This document shows positions 43,273-51,245 of a stretch of 64,000 bases of DNA, one piece after another. The position numbers and the translations under genes are program-made. Where the stretch lies: positions 1 to 64,000 of the forward strand of contig CAYHCF010000010.1 of NCBI GenBank assembly GCA_964355075.1, written 5' to 3'. Under the pieces are notes generated by a model, which had not been told where the DNA came from, searched no databases, and saw only the letters and a list, made by a program, of their open reading frames with translations. Numbering within the stretch: the first letter of the stretch is position 1; each line of letters begins with the position of its first letter. The stretch is from B1 sp964355075. GTDB taxonomy: Bacteria > Bacteroidota > Bacteroidia > UKL13-3.

Positions 43273-45120
43273 TTAAAATTTTTCAGAGAGCCATGGACTG
43301 TACTCCTTTTCAGTTTTGTTTCCTTTTCTATCGGTAACAATTATGATCAGATCCGGTTTTAATTCAAGCAAACTATCGTTTTTAATTTTGTCAATCTCCT
43401 TCTGCAAATCAAAATATAGTTCATCAAAGCGATAAGTTAATAAATTATTCTTGGCATCAAAATCTAACAGGATCCATTTACCATCCAGGTAGGCTTCGTA
43501 CTTATCTATACCGGAAAAATTGTCTTTAATTTCAAAATCCCATTTTAAAGTATCTTCGGGGTGCTCCTCATCTTTCAAAAAAACTTGTTTTACGGTAGGT
43601 GCGATCGTGTCGATACAGACAAAATAACTTCCAAAATTTGTCATCTTCCCATGAACAAATCCGTTTTCATAGTACCCACCTGCTGAACGAAAGTTATTTT
43701 CATTTTTATCAAAATAGGCCAATAATAATTTATTCTGAAGGGATTTGGGAGTATAAAATGGCTTAATGGAAATATCGGCAGATTTATGGATCGGCGTAAG
43801 CGGATGATGAATTCTATACGTATTTGAATAAGCGTTCTTTAAAGGCTCGCTAACGTCAAATTCATAAAATATCGTATCATAAATTGCACACGGATCCATT
43901 TTTAAAACGAAATCCTGTCTCTTAATTAGATTCTCTTTTAAGGGGTAAAAAGCTTTCTTTCCTTTTATGTTGTTATTGTATTCAAGCCTATCTATGTTAG
44001 ATTTTTTTAAAGCTGTTTTATAACATAACCTCAGGTTAAACTGGTTATTATTATAATCAATCACCCTTATATCAAAATAACCGCATTGATTTGGATTCAG
44101 GTAGAATCTGCCTTTTAATAAATCAGACTTATAGCTGCTGAATTCATTTCCATCATCGACAAAACATTTCTGTATCCTTGTTTTTTCAAGTTTATAATAG
44201 GGATAATCAATATGCGCATTGATAAATTTATTTTCATCAAACGCAAATTTGCTCAACTGATGTTGAAATTTAAATTTCCCATCTAACCAAAGCTGGTACT
44301 GATAAATCACCTTTTCATCCTTGGCATTATGAATATAATCATAGGCTTCAATTCCTATTCCGTATAAATCGGGGTCAAACTGAATGGTATCGATAAATAA
44401 AAAAAACGAATCACAATTCAGGAGTTGTTTGGGTTGTAGAAAGATTCTTTTTTTAAGCAATAACCCTTCTGTTACGAATTTATAAAAATGTACACTCAGA
44501 ATAGTTGGTTTCAGGCTATCCTGTAATGGCATCCCGAAAAGAAGTGGATTAATTATTTTTTCGGATTTCGTATCCCTGATTTCATAGTGAAGATGAGGGC
44601 CTGTGCTACCCCCACTATTTCCACTATAACCAATGGTATCGCCCTTTTTTACGAAAAACACCGGCCTTTCAAATATTTTATCCAATTCGAATCTCTGATT
44701 CTGATATTGATATTGGTGTATCCATTTTGCAAGCGGGCCATTGTATCTCTGAAGATGACCATAAACAGTCGTATAGCCATTTGGATGATCAATATAAACA
44801 GCTTTTCCGTAACCTCCACTTTGAATTTTTATCCTTGAAATATAACCATCTGCCGACGCATAAACCGGCAAGCCTTCCCTTTGATTGGTTCTTAAATCTG
44901 CACCACTGTGAAAATGATTGTCACGCAAGCCTCCAAACGGGGATATATAATTAGGAAGTGAATCGAGCGGGTAACGAAAATAGTTTTGGGGATAGGGTTG
45001 AGCAACAGATTTGAAAATTAAAAAATTAAAAAATTGCAAGATTAAAATGGTTAGAACCTTAATCAAATTCCAAGCATGCAAGTAACACTTCATCCGTCCA
45101 AAATGCTTAAATAAACTCAT
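43273..45120 (-). CDS. M23-family (LytM-type) peptidase, secreted
   Basis: The 615-residue protein has an N-terminal hydrophobic segment (start may be Met1 or Met10 of the frame) and an M23 metallopeptidase domain at about 50-190. Zinc ligands are in HFHSGADLR and HLHYEIRD, with GYGKAVYIDHPNGYTTVYGHL between. The long C-terminal region of about 400 residues is beta-rich with no recognised family. Peptidoglycan hydrolysis is likely. Its first four bases overlap the FAH gene before it (ATGA), so they are translationally coupled. Confidence 0.88.
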   Translation of the reverse strand: MSLFKHFGRMKCYLHAWNLIKVLTILILQFFNFLIFKSVAQPYPQNYFRYPLDSLPNYISPFGGLRDNHFHSGADLRTNQREGLPVYASADGYISRIKIQSGGYGKAVYIDHPNGYTTVYGHLQRYNGPLAKWIHQYQYQNQRFELDKIFERPVFFVKKGDTIGYSGNSGGSTGPHLHYEIRDTKSEKIINPLLFGMPLQDSLKPTILSVHFYKFVTEGLLLKKRIFLQPKQLLNCDSFFLFIDTIQFDPDLYGIGIEAYDYIHNAKDEKVIYQYQLWLDGKFKFQHQLSKFAFDENKFINAHIDYPYYKLEKTRIQKCFVDDGNEFSSYKSDLLKGRFYLNPNQCGYFDIRVIDYNNNQFNLRLCYKTALKKSNIDRLEYNNNIKGKKAFYPLKENLIKRQDFVLKMDPCAIYDTIFYEFDVSEPLKNAYSNTYRIHHPLTPIHKSADISIKPFYTPKSLQNKLLLAYFDKNENNFRSAGGYYENGFVHGKMTNFGSYFVCIDTIAPTVKQVFLKDEEHPEDTLKWDFEIKDNFSGIDKYEAYLDGKWILLDFDAKNNLLTYRFDELYFDLQKEIDKIKNDSLLELKPDLIIIVTDRKGNKTEKEYSPWLSEKF

Positions 45121-45743
45121 TTTACCTCACAACTCAGCATTAATTTATCTTCAATATATCCTTCCAACTTGTCTCCAATTTCCACCTTTCCTACACCAGC
45201 CGGAGTTCCGGTATAAATCAGATCCCCTACTTTTAATGTAAAATATTGCGATACAAAAGCGATTATTTTTTCAAAAGAAAAAATCATGTCTTTGGTATTT
45301 CCCTTCTGAACCAAAATTCCATTTTTATTCAAAGAGAAATTAATTTCGGTGCGTGTTACTGAACCCGCCTCACCGGTTTTCAGGTAAGGAATAAAATTGC
45401 CCAAAGGGGCTGAAGCGTCAAATCCTTTCGCCAATTCCCATGGAAGTCCTTTTGCTTTCAAGTTGGTTTGCAAATCACGTGCGGTAAAATCTATTCCTAT
45501 CCCAATTTCATTAAAATAATGATGGGCAAACTGCTCCTGAATTTTTTTGCCCACTTTATTAATTTTAATAACCAATTCTATTTCATGGTGCACATCCCTG
45601 CTAAAATCTGGCAAATAAAATGGTTCTCCATTTTTAAGGAGTGCAGTATCCGGTTTACTGAATATTACCGGATTTTCAGGAATGGCATTTCCTAATTCTT
45701 TTGCATGTTCACCATAGTTTCTTCCGACACAGAATATTTTCAT
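45117..45743 (-). CDS. Fumarylacetoacetate hydrolase (FAH)-family protein
   Basis: A 208-residue FAH-family hydrolase, similar to FAHD1/YcgM acylpyruvate hydrolases: GRNYGEHAKELGN, metal ligands in VHHEIELVI and IDFTARDLQ, then KGFDASAPLG and IYTGTPAGVGKV. It would hydrolyse an acylpyruvate or decarboxylate oxaloacetate. It is coupled with the M23 peptidase by a four-base overlap, an odd pairing. Confidence 0.92.
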   Translation of the reverse strand: MKIFCVGRNYGEHAKELGNAIPENPVIFSKPDTALLKNGEPFYLPDFSRDVHHEIELVIKINKVGKKIQEQFAHHYFNEIGIGIDFTARDLQTNLKAKGLPWELAKGFDASAPLGNFIPYLKTGEAGSVTRTEINFSLNKNGILVQKGNTKDMIFSFEKIIAFVSQYFTLKVGDLIYTGTPAGVGKVEIGDKLEGYIEDKLMLSCEVK

Positions 45744-45789
45744 GATTTGTTTTTAGAAAGTGTAATAAACATATAACTACTTGTAAGCT

Positions 45790-45797
45790 CAAATATA
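45790..45797 (-). promoter_or_regulatory. -7 box before the FAH gene
   Basis: On the minus strand TATATTTG is a full -7 match 47 bases before the ATG. The -33 element is not clear. Confidence 0.35.
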
Positions 45798-45818
45798 AAG
45801 TATTTTTGAATTCGTTTT

Positions 45819-46991
45819 TCAGGTAATTTTCATACCTAAAAACCGTTTTTTGAACCACAATTCAAAACTTGGATCTATTAAAAAATATTCGCCCTTGCGT
45901 TTATCAATAATCTCATCAAAGTCTAATGCTTTAAGCGTTTTGGTAACATTGGCCGATGAACCCAAATTAAATTCATTGATTACTGCACCTGAACTCAAAC
46001 CAGAATGATATCCATTGGCAATGGCTTTGATGATAGAAATCTTTGAATTGCTCATACTTTCCGCTTCCCGTTCAAATAAATTTTCATTTTGATTTATGAG
46101 ATCTTCAATGGAGGCAATTAAATCCGTATCTTTAACCAGCTTGTCCGACCTGATCCAAAGTAAATAACACAATTGCTGGATATAATAAGGATGGCATTGC
46201 ATCAGATCAATAATTTTAGAAACCTGATCCTGCTTTATTTTCTTTTTCCCTTTTAAAAAAGCATTGGTAATAAATGTATCCCAATGTTTAGCCGCAATTT
46301 TTTCAAGATACATCATATCCCCAAAACGATAAAATGGCATGCTTTTTTTTTCGAAAAGTTGTACCAACAAACTTCTTTTGCTGCCAAATAAACAATAGGT
46401 CACATTCTGGTGCTGCTGCCAAAAACTTCTTAATCTTTTTTGGAAAGAAAGACTTTCGGTAAAACCATCAATATTTTGAAATTCATCAATACAAATAATT
46501 ATTTTAAGCTTTTTTGTTTTAGCAATTTTTTCAGGCAAATTTAAAATGGTTTCATAATTTTTTTTGATATCCTTTACATCAAAACTTAATTCAAACTCAT
46601 GAGAGGCATCTCCCCCAATACTAACTTTTGGAGTTACATTTTGCAAAAACAATTTGGCATTATTGATCCATTCGTCAAATTTTGTTGAACTGCATTTTAT
46701 AATTTCTTTTGCATAAGCCTCATAGAATTCTGATTCAGTACGGATACTAAATAAATCAATATAAGCAAACCGGTACTGCTTATTGGCACGGTGCATTGCA
46801 GTTCCCACTTCTTTAACAAGACTCGACTTTCCCCATCTTCTTGGTGAAATCAAAATGGTATTCACCCGATTGGCAAAATTAAGAGCAAGTCTTTTCTTTT
46901 CTGATGTCCTGTTCACAAAAGTGTCGCCAACAGCTACCCGGCCAAAAGCAAATGGAGAATTGTATTCTTCTAAGAAAGATAAATCCATCAC
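45819..46991 (-). CDS. AAA+ ATPase (archaeal-type ATPase_2 family) with C-terminal winged helix
   Basis: The 390-residue protein has a Walker A (SPRRWGKSSLVKEV) and Walker B (IIICIDEFQNIDGF), a sensor region (CLFGSKRSLL), and a C-terminal winged-helix part near residues 310-390 (ISIIKAIANGYHSGLSSGAVI). It belongs to the ATPase_2/DUF234-like group of STAND-type ATPases, often scattered and mobile; the function is unknown. The promoter overlaps an array of repeats (47031-47079). Confidence 0.85.
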   Translation of the reverse strand: MMDLSFLEEYNSPFAFGRVAVGDTFVNRTSEKKRLALNFANRVNTILISPRRWGKSSLVKEVGTAMHRANKQYRFAYIDLFSIRTESEFYEAYAKEIIKCSSTKFDEWINNAKLFLQNVTPKVSIGGDASHEFELSFDVKDIKKNYETILNLPEKIAKTKKLKIIICIDEFQNIDGFTESLSFQKRLRSFWQQHQNVTYCLFGSKRSLLVQLFEKKSMPFYRFGDMMYLEKIAAKHWDTFITNAFLKGKKKIKQDQVSKIIDLMQCHPYYIQQLCYLLWIRSDKLVKDTDLIASIEDLINQNENLFEREAESMSNSKISIIKAIANGYHSGLSSGAVINEFNLGSSANVTKTLKALDFDEIIDKRKGEYFLIDPSFELWFKKRFLGMKIT

Positions 46992-47008
46992 TAAATTGAT
47001 TTAGACTA

Positions 47009-47038
47009 CAAATATAATACAATTAGTTTACTAACCAA
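47009..47038 (-). promoter_or_regulatory. Promoter of the ATPase gene
   Basis: On the minus strand TTG (47038-47036), 19 bases, TATATTTG (47016-47009): a full Bacteroidota promoter, with the start about 10-12 bases before the ATG. The -33 TTG lies inside the first 15-base repeat. Confidence 0.7.
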
Positions 47039-47079
47039 GTAGTAACTAACCAAGTAGTAACTAACTACCTGGTTAGTTA
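47031..47079. repeat. Iterated operator-like repeat array
   Basis: A perfect tandem of CTAACCAAGTAGTAA (47031-47045 and 47046-47060) is followed by CTAAC again and then TACCTG and the inverted arm GTTAGTTA (47072-47079), so TAACTAAC/GTTAGTTA form an 8-bp palindrome. The array overlaps the ATPase -33 box and sits just before the pepF stop. Confidence 0.85.
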
Positions 47080-47094
47080 TCAAAAAGCCTATAA

Positions 47095-48798
47095 TTACTG
47101 CGCTTCGGCCAATTTCTGCTCAACAAATAACATCAAATCTTTGATGTAGTTCTGAGAAAAATTAAATTCGATTCCGGCTGTTTTATATATTTCACCTATG
47201 GTTTTTGTGTACCCTAAACTTAAAGCCGCTTTGTATTGTTCAAGGGTTTTGGTTTTATTGGAATGGTAGTTTTTCCAAACAGCCAAAGCTCCCAACTGGG
47301 CCATTCCATATTCAATATAGTAAAATGGCACTTCAAATAAATGCAATTGTTTTTGCCAGGTATAAGCCTGCACTTCCTCATATCCTGACCAATCAACCAT
47401 ACCGGTGCCAAATTCTTTGTTTAACTGTGTCCAATATGTTTTGCGTTCTTCAAGAGTATGGCCTGGGTTTGAGTAAAGCCAGTGTTGAAATTTATCTATG
47501 GTTGCAATCCATGGCAATATTTTTATGATGCCCTCTAAGTGTTCTTTTTTAGCCCTGTTTAAATCTTCCTTATTGTGATAAAACGCATCCTGCCCGTCGT
47601 AACTGATTAATTCCATGCTCATACTGGCCAACTCGGCTACTTCGCTTGGGCAATTTTTGAATCCTGCCAATTCTAAATCTTTGCTTAAGAACGAATGTAC
47701 TGCATGACCGCCCTCATGCACCATGGTTTCCACATCCCGGGTTGAGCTTGCAGAATTCATAAAAATGAAAGGCACACTGGTTTCAGCCATCGGATAATTA
47801 TACCCACCCGGTGCCTTTCCCTTTCTGCTTTCCAGATCTAAGCGCCCCATGTCATCCATTGTTTGAATACACCAAGCAAAATAATCATCTACTTTTTTAA
47901 AACATTTAATCGTTTTATACAACAAATCTGCACCACTGGTGAATGGCTCAAGGGCTGGGCGATTACCGGTATCAACTTCCATATCCCATGGTCTCAAATC
48001 GTGACCTAATTCTTGCTTTCTGGTTTCGTTAAATATTTTTATTAAGGGGATAACTTCCTTTTGAATTGCATCATGAAAGGCAAAACAGTCCTCCGGGTTA
48101 TAATCAAACCTACCCATGGCCGCAAACATATAATCTCTGAAATTCTTAAACCCGGCATTTACCGCAACCTGATGCCTGAGAGCAATCAATCGGTTAAATA
48201 ACTCATCCAGTTCTGTTTTGTGTTCAGCCCTTTTTGAATTAATCTTAATAAATGCTTCTTCTCTTTTAGCTCTATCCGGATTTTTCAGGTAATTTGAAGC
48301 TTGTTGTAAAGTTAGCTCCTTGCCCTCCATTTCAACGCTTAAGCTACCCATAATGGAACCATACTTTTGAGATTCAGTAGCAATTTCAGCTTGTAAGGCA
48401 ACATTTTCCTCTCTAAAAATTTCAATCTCTTTTTTAATACCCCGCAGATAAATGAAATACTTATTGGGTTCTAAATCATTTGTGAATTCACAATGAATTA
48501 ACTTTTGATTCAATTTATCATTTAAGGGTGCTATTTTAGGTTCAATTGCAGTCACAAAAAACAAATAGGCTTTTTCAAGCTCTTTATTTCTCGTATCGCA
48601 GGTCATATGAACATAACGCCAGGCCAAATCCTCACTTACAAATGCTTCCAATTCGCTTCTGTCTTTAAGCCATTTTCCCAATTCCTCCTTTGAACCTATT
48701 TCGCGGTCAAGTAATTGGTTAAAATACGGTTCCAGTATTCCCCACTCTGTAACTTTTAATTTATCCGGTAAAAACCGGCGATGAATAATCGTAATCAT
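47095..48798 (-). CDS. pepF: M3-family oligoendopeptidase
   Basis: The 567-residue protein is a zinc metallopeptidase of the M3 family (oligoendopeptidase F type). The active-site motif is ETMVHEGGHAVHSFLS (HExxH), with the third ligand in a following Glu near ASMSMELIS. Length is as usual. It should cleave short peptides in the cytoplasm. Start MITIIHRRF at 48798. Divergent from the tryptophanase gene. Confidence 0.93.
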   Translation of the reverse strand: MITIIHRRFLPDKLKVTEWGILEPYFNQLLDREIGSKEELGKWLKDRSELEAFVSEDLAWRYVHMTCDTRNKELEKAYLFFVTAIEPKIAPLNDKLNQKLIHCEFTNDLEPNKYFIYLRGIKKEIEIFREENVALQAEIATESQKYGSIMGSLSVEMEGKELTLQQASNYLKNPDRAKREEAFIKINSKRAEHKTELDELFNRLIALRHQVAVNAGFKNFRDYMFAAMGRFDYNPEDCFAFHDAIQKEVIPLIKIFNETRKQELGHDLRPWDMEVDTGNRPALEPFTSGADLLYKTIKCFKKVDDYFAWCIQTMDDMGRLDLESRKGKAPGGYNYPMAETSVPFIFMNSASSTRDVETMVHEGGHAVHSFLSKDLELAGFKNCPSEVAELASMSMELISYDGQDAFYHNKEDLNRAKKEHLEGIIKILPWIATIDKFQHWLYSNPGHTLEERKTYWTQLNKEFGTGMVDWSGYEEVQAYTWQKQLHLFEVPFYYIEYGMAQLGALAVWKNYHSNKTKTLEQYKAALSLGYTKTIGEIYKTAGIEFNFSQNYIKDLMLFVEQKLAEAQ

Positions 48799-49050
48799 GC
48801 CTTTTTGATTGTAGTTGTGTAATATTTTTTATAACTGTGCGAATTAAAAGCTTGTTTTCACAAATTCATAGAATAATTCAATATGTTTTGCAACTCCTGA
48901 TAATAGCTGGGTTTCACATTATAAATCAATAATTAATATCTGTCACAAGAAATTAAGCTATTGTCATATTTGCAAAATATGGTAATAAATCATTTTTTAA
49001 GATTTTGATCCTAAACATCTTTGGCACTTATAACTTCCAGAATTATTATT
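48799..49050. other. Divergent gap between pepF and tryptophanase
   Basis: A 252-base AT-rich region. CATATTTG (48965-48972) is a near match to a -7 box for the plus strand but has no TTG at the right spacing. No TnaC-like leader peptide with a Trp codon and no terminator-like hairpin were seen. Confidence 0.4.
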
Positions 49051-50469
49051 ATGAAAACAATTATTGAACCTTTCCGCATTAAATCAGTTGAACCCATTAA
49101 AATGACTTCCCGCTCTCAAAGAGAACAATTTCTGGAAGATGTTCATTATAACCTGTTTGGGCTGGATAGTGAAAATGTAATTATAGATTTTTTAACTGAC
49201 AGTGGAACCAGTAGTATGAGTGCAAATCAGTGGGCATCCATCATGCGTGGAGATGAATCGTATGCGGGTAGCCCCTCCTATCACAGGTTTGAGAAGGCCG
49301 TAAAATTTTTAATGCCTTTTTCAAATATTATCCCCACGCATCAGGGCAGAGCTGCCGAAAAAATTCTTTTTTCAGTAATCGGAGGGAAAGGAAAATACAT
49401 TTTAAACAATACCCACTTCGACACAACCCGGGCAAATATTGAGTATACAGGTGCTGAAGCCATTGACTTAGTAATTGAAGAAGGTAAACACCCCGAAATA
49501 GAACATCCATTTAAAGGCAATATGGATATTAAAAAATTGGAAGCCTTTATTATTGAAAAAGGGGCAGAAAACATTCCGATGGTTATGTTAACCATCACAA
49601 ATAATTCGGGAGGTGGTCAGCCGGTTTCCATGCAAAACATCCGTGATACCAAATTTATCTGCATGAAATACGATATCCCGCTCTTTATTGATGCCTGCAG
49701 ATTTGCTGAAAACGCCTATTTTATCAAAATTCGGGAGAAAGGATTTGAGGATAAAAGCATCGTTGAAATTGTTCAGGAAATATTTTCCTATGCCGACGGT
49801 TGTACCATGAGTGCAAAAAAAGATGCACTGGTTAACATTGGTGGATGGTTAGCCATGAACAATTCTGAATGGGCAAGTGCATCCCGAAATTTACTGATTC
49901 TTACTGAAGGTTTTCCAACTTATGGAGGGTTGGCGGGCCGTGATTTAGATGCCATAGCAACCGGATTAGAGGAAGTAGTACAGGAAGATTATTTACATTA
50001 CCGGATTAGTGCAACCCAATACCTTGCTAAACATTTAATAGATGCAGGAATCCCCATTGTAAGACCAGCCGGAGGACATGCTGTTTATATTGATGCACGG
50101 ACTATGTTACCGCATATAAAACCTTTGGAATATCCAGGTCAGGCATTGGCAGTTGAATTATATCTTCAGGCTGGAATAAGAGCTTGCGAAATTGGAACGG
50201 TAATGTTTGGCTTGCAAGCAGATGGTACTGAAAAAGAGGCTGCAATGGATTTAGTAAGATTGGCGATACCAAGGAGGGTTTATACCCAAAGTCACATTGA
50301 TTATGTGGTTGAATCGCTATTGGAAATAAACAGCAATAAGGCTAATCTGAAAGGTTTTCATATCTGCTGGCAACCCGCCCAGTTACGCCATTTCAGCGCA
50401 AGATTTACGCCATTAAATCAAAAAGAAACTCAAAAAGAGCATTTTTTAAAGGCATTTCAAAGCGCTTAG
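49051..50469 (+). CDS. tnaA: Tryptophanase (tryptophan indole-lyase)
   Basis: This PLP beta-eliminating lyase has 472 residues. The PLP lysine is K257 in MSAKKDALVNIGG. The substrate-specifying positions favour tryptophanase over tyrosine phenol-lyase: D124 (HFDTTR; Thr in TPL) and I381 (CEIGTVM; Arg in TPL). It converts tryptophan to indole, pyruvate and ammonia. The ATG at 49051 matches the family N-terminus (EPFRIKSVEPIK). A short extra C-terminal tail of about 15 residues follows. Stands alone, with no tnaB permease. Confidence 0.87.
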   Translation: MKTIIEPFRIKSVEPIKMTSRSQREQFLEDVHYNLFGLDSENVIIDFLTDSGTSSMSANQWASIMRGDESYAGSPSYHRFEKAVKFLMPFSNIIPTHQGRAAEKILFSVIGGKGKYILNNTHFDTTRANIEYTGAEAIDLVIEEGKHPEIEHPFKGNMDIKKLEAFIIEKGAENIPMVMLTITNNSGGGQPVSMQNIRDTKFICMKYDIPLFIDACRFAENAYFIKIREKGFEDKSIVEIVQEIFSYADGCTMSAKKDALVNIGGWLAMNNSEWASASRNLLILTEGFPTYGGLAGRDLDAIATGLEEVVQEDYLHYRISATQYLAKHLIDAGIPIVRPAGGHAVYIDARTMLPHIKPLEYPGQALAVELYLQAGIRACEIGTVMFGLQADGTEKEAAMDLVRLAIPRRVYTQSHIDYVVESLLEINSNKANLKGFHICWQPAQLRHFSARFTPLNQKETQKEHFLKAFQSA

Positions 50470-50492
50470 AAACTTTTGGTTTTCAAAGAGTA

Positions 50493-51086
50493 TTATACTG
50501 TTTTTGATCGATAAGTAGTGTTGGGACCACCCGACCCTTTTGTATTCGCCTTTGTTGCCACATTTTTTGGAGCGGCCGATTTAGGAGTTGGTGCTTTTTG
50601 AGTTAATATCCTTTTTCCTTTGGATTCGTCCGGATGCGTTTCAGTAGCATTTTCACTGTTTTCAGAAACCGATTCAGCATTTTCATCAGAACTTTCTGCC
50701 CCAATGGATTCCTCCAATTTACTAAAATCAAGTACATCCTTGAGGAGATGAAACCAGTTGATTAGTTTTTTAATATCATTATCGTATACCCTTTCACTAT
50801 CTAATTGAATGGTATCGATCAAATATTTTCGAATTGCCTTTATATCTTCCTTCATAGTAGGCACTTCGGCCGAACTCTTTAGCTTTAGCAGGGCTTTGTT
50901 CAGGCGCATATCTTCATCCGCTGTAAAGATAGATATGTCTTCTAACACAGATACTTTATCCTGAAAATTAGTGGCAAATCTTCTTCCGGATCCTATCGTT
51001 TCAACAATTAAACCATTTTTTGTTCTTCCAACAATTTTATGCAAACCACTTTGGCCCGCAATTGCAACAACATCTTTCAATTCCAT
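50493..51086 (-). CDS. DUF5606 protein
   Basis: The 197-residue protein has the N-terminal DUF5606 domain (LKDVVAIAGQSGLHKIVGR, NGLIVETIGSGRRF) to about residue 125, then an acidic and Ser/Ala/Lys-rich low-complexity tail. Known from many Bacteroidota, no function assigned. A full -7 box (TACATTTG, minus strand) is at 51114-51107. Confidence 0.8.
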   Translation of the reverse strand: MELKDVVAIAGQSGLHKIVGRTKNGLIVETIGSGRRFATNFQDKVSVLEDISIFTADEDMRLNKALLKLKSSAEVPTMKEDIKAIRKYLIDTIQLDSERVYDNDIKKLINWFHLLKDVLDFSKLEESIGAESSDENAESVSENSENATETHPDESKGKRILTQKAPTPKSAAPKNVATKANTKGSGGPNTTYRSKTV

Positions 51087-51106
51087 ATTTTGCCCTTTTG
51101 AGGTGG

Positions 51107-51114
51107 CAAATGTA
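51107..51114 (-). promoter_or_regulatory. -7 box before the DUF5606 gene
   Basis: TACATTTG on the minus strand, a full match to TAnnTTTG, 20 bases before the ATG; no clear -33. Confidence 0.35.
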
Positions 51115-51210
51115 ATAATTTTTGAAAAGAGATGACTTAAAAAATAAATTTCGCTGTTTTTGATTTGGCATTTTCACAAAATTAAACAGCTTTTTAATGG
51201 CTGAAACCTT

Positions 51211-51218
51211 TATTTTTG
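51211..51218 (+). promoter_or_regulatory. -7 box before icmF
   Basis: TATTTTTG is a full match to the -7 consensus, with its end 27 bases before the ATG; no TTG at proper distance. Confidence 0.35.
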
Positions 51219-51245
51219 CTTAATCTATCTTAAAATTACTTTCCA

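Noticed and set aside
45819..46991. ATPase as part of a CRISPR, phage or defence island
   Set aside because: No nuclease, transposase, phage or defence partner lies next to it; its neighbours are an FAH hydrolase and pepF.
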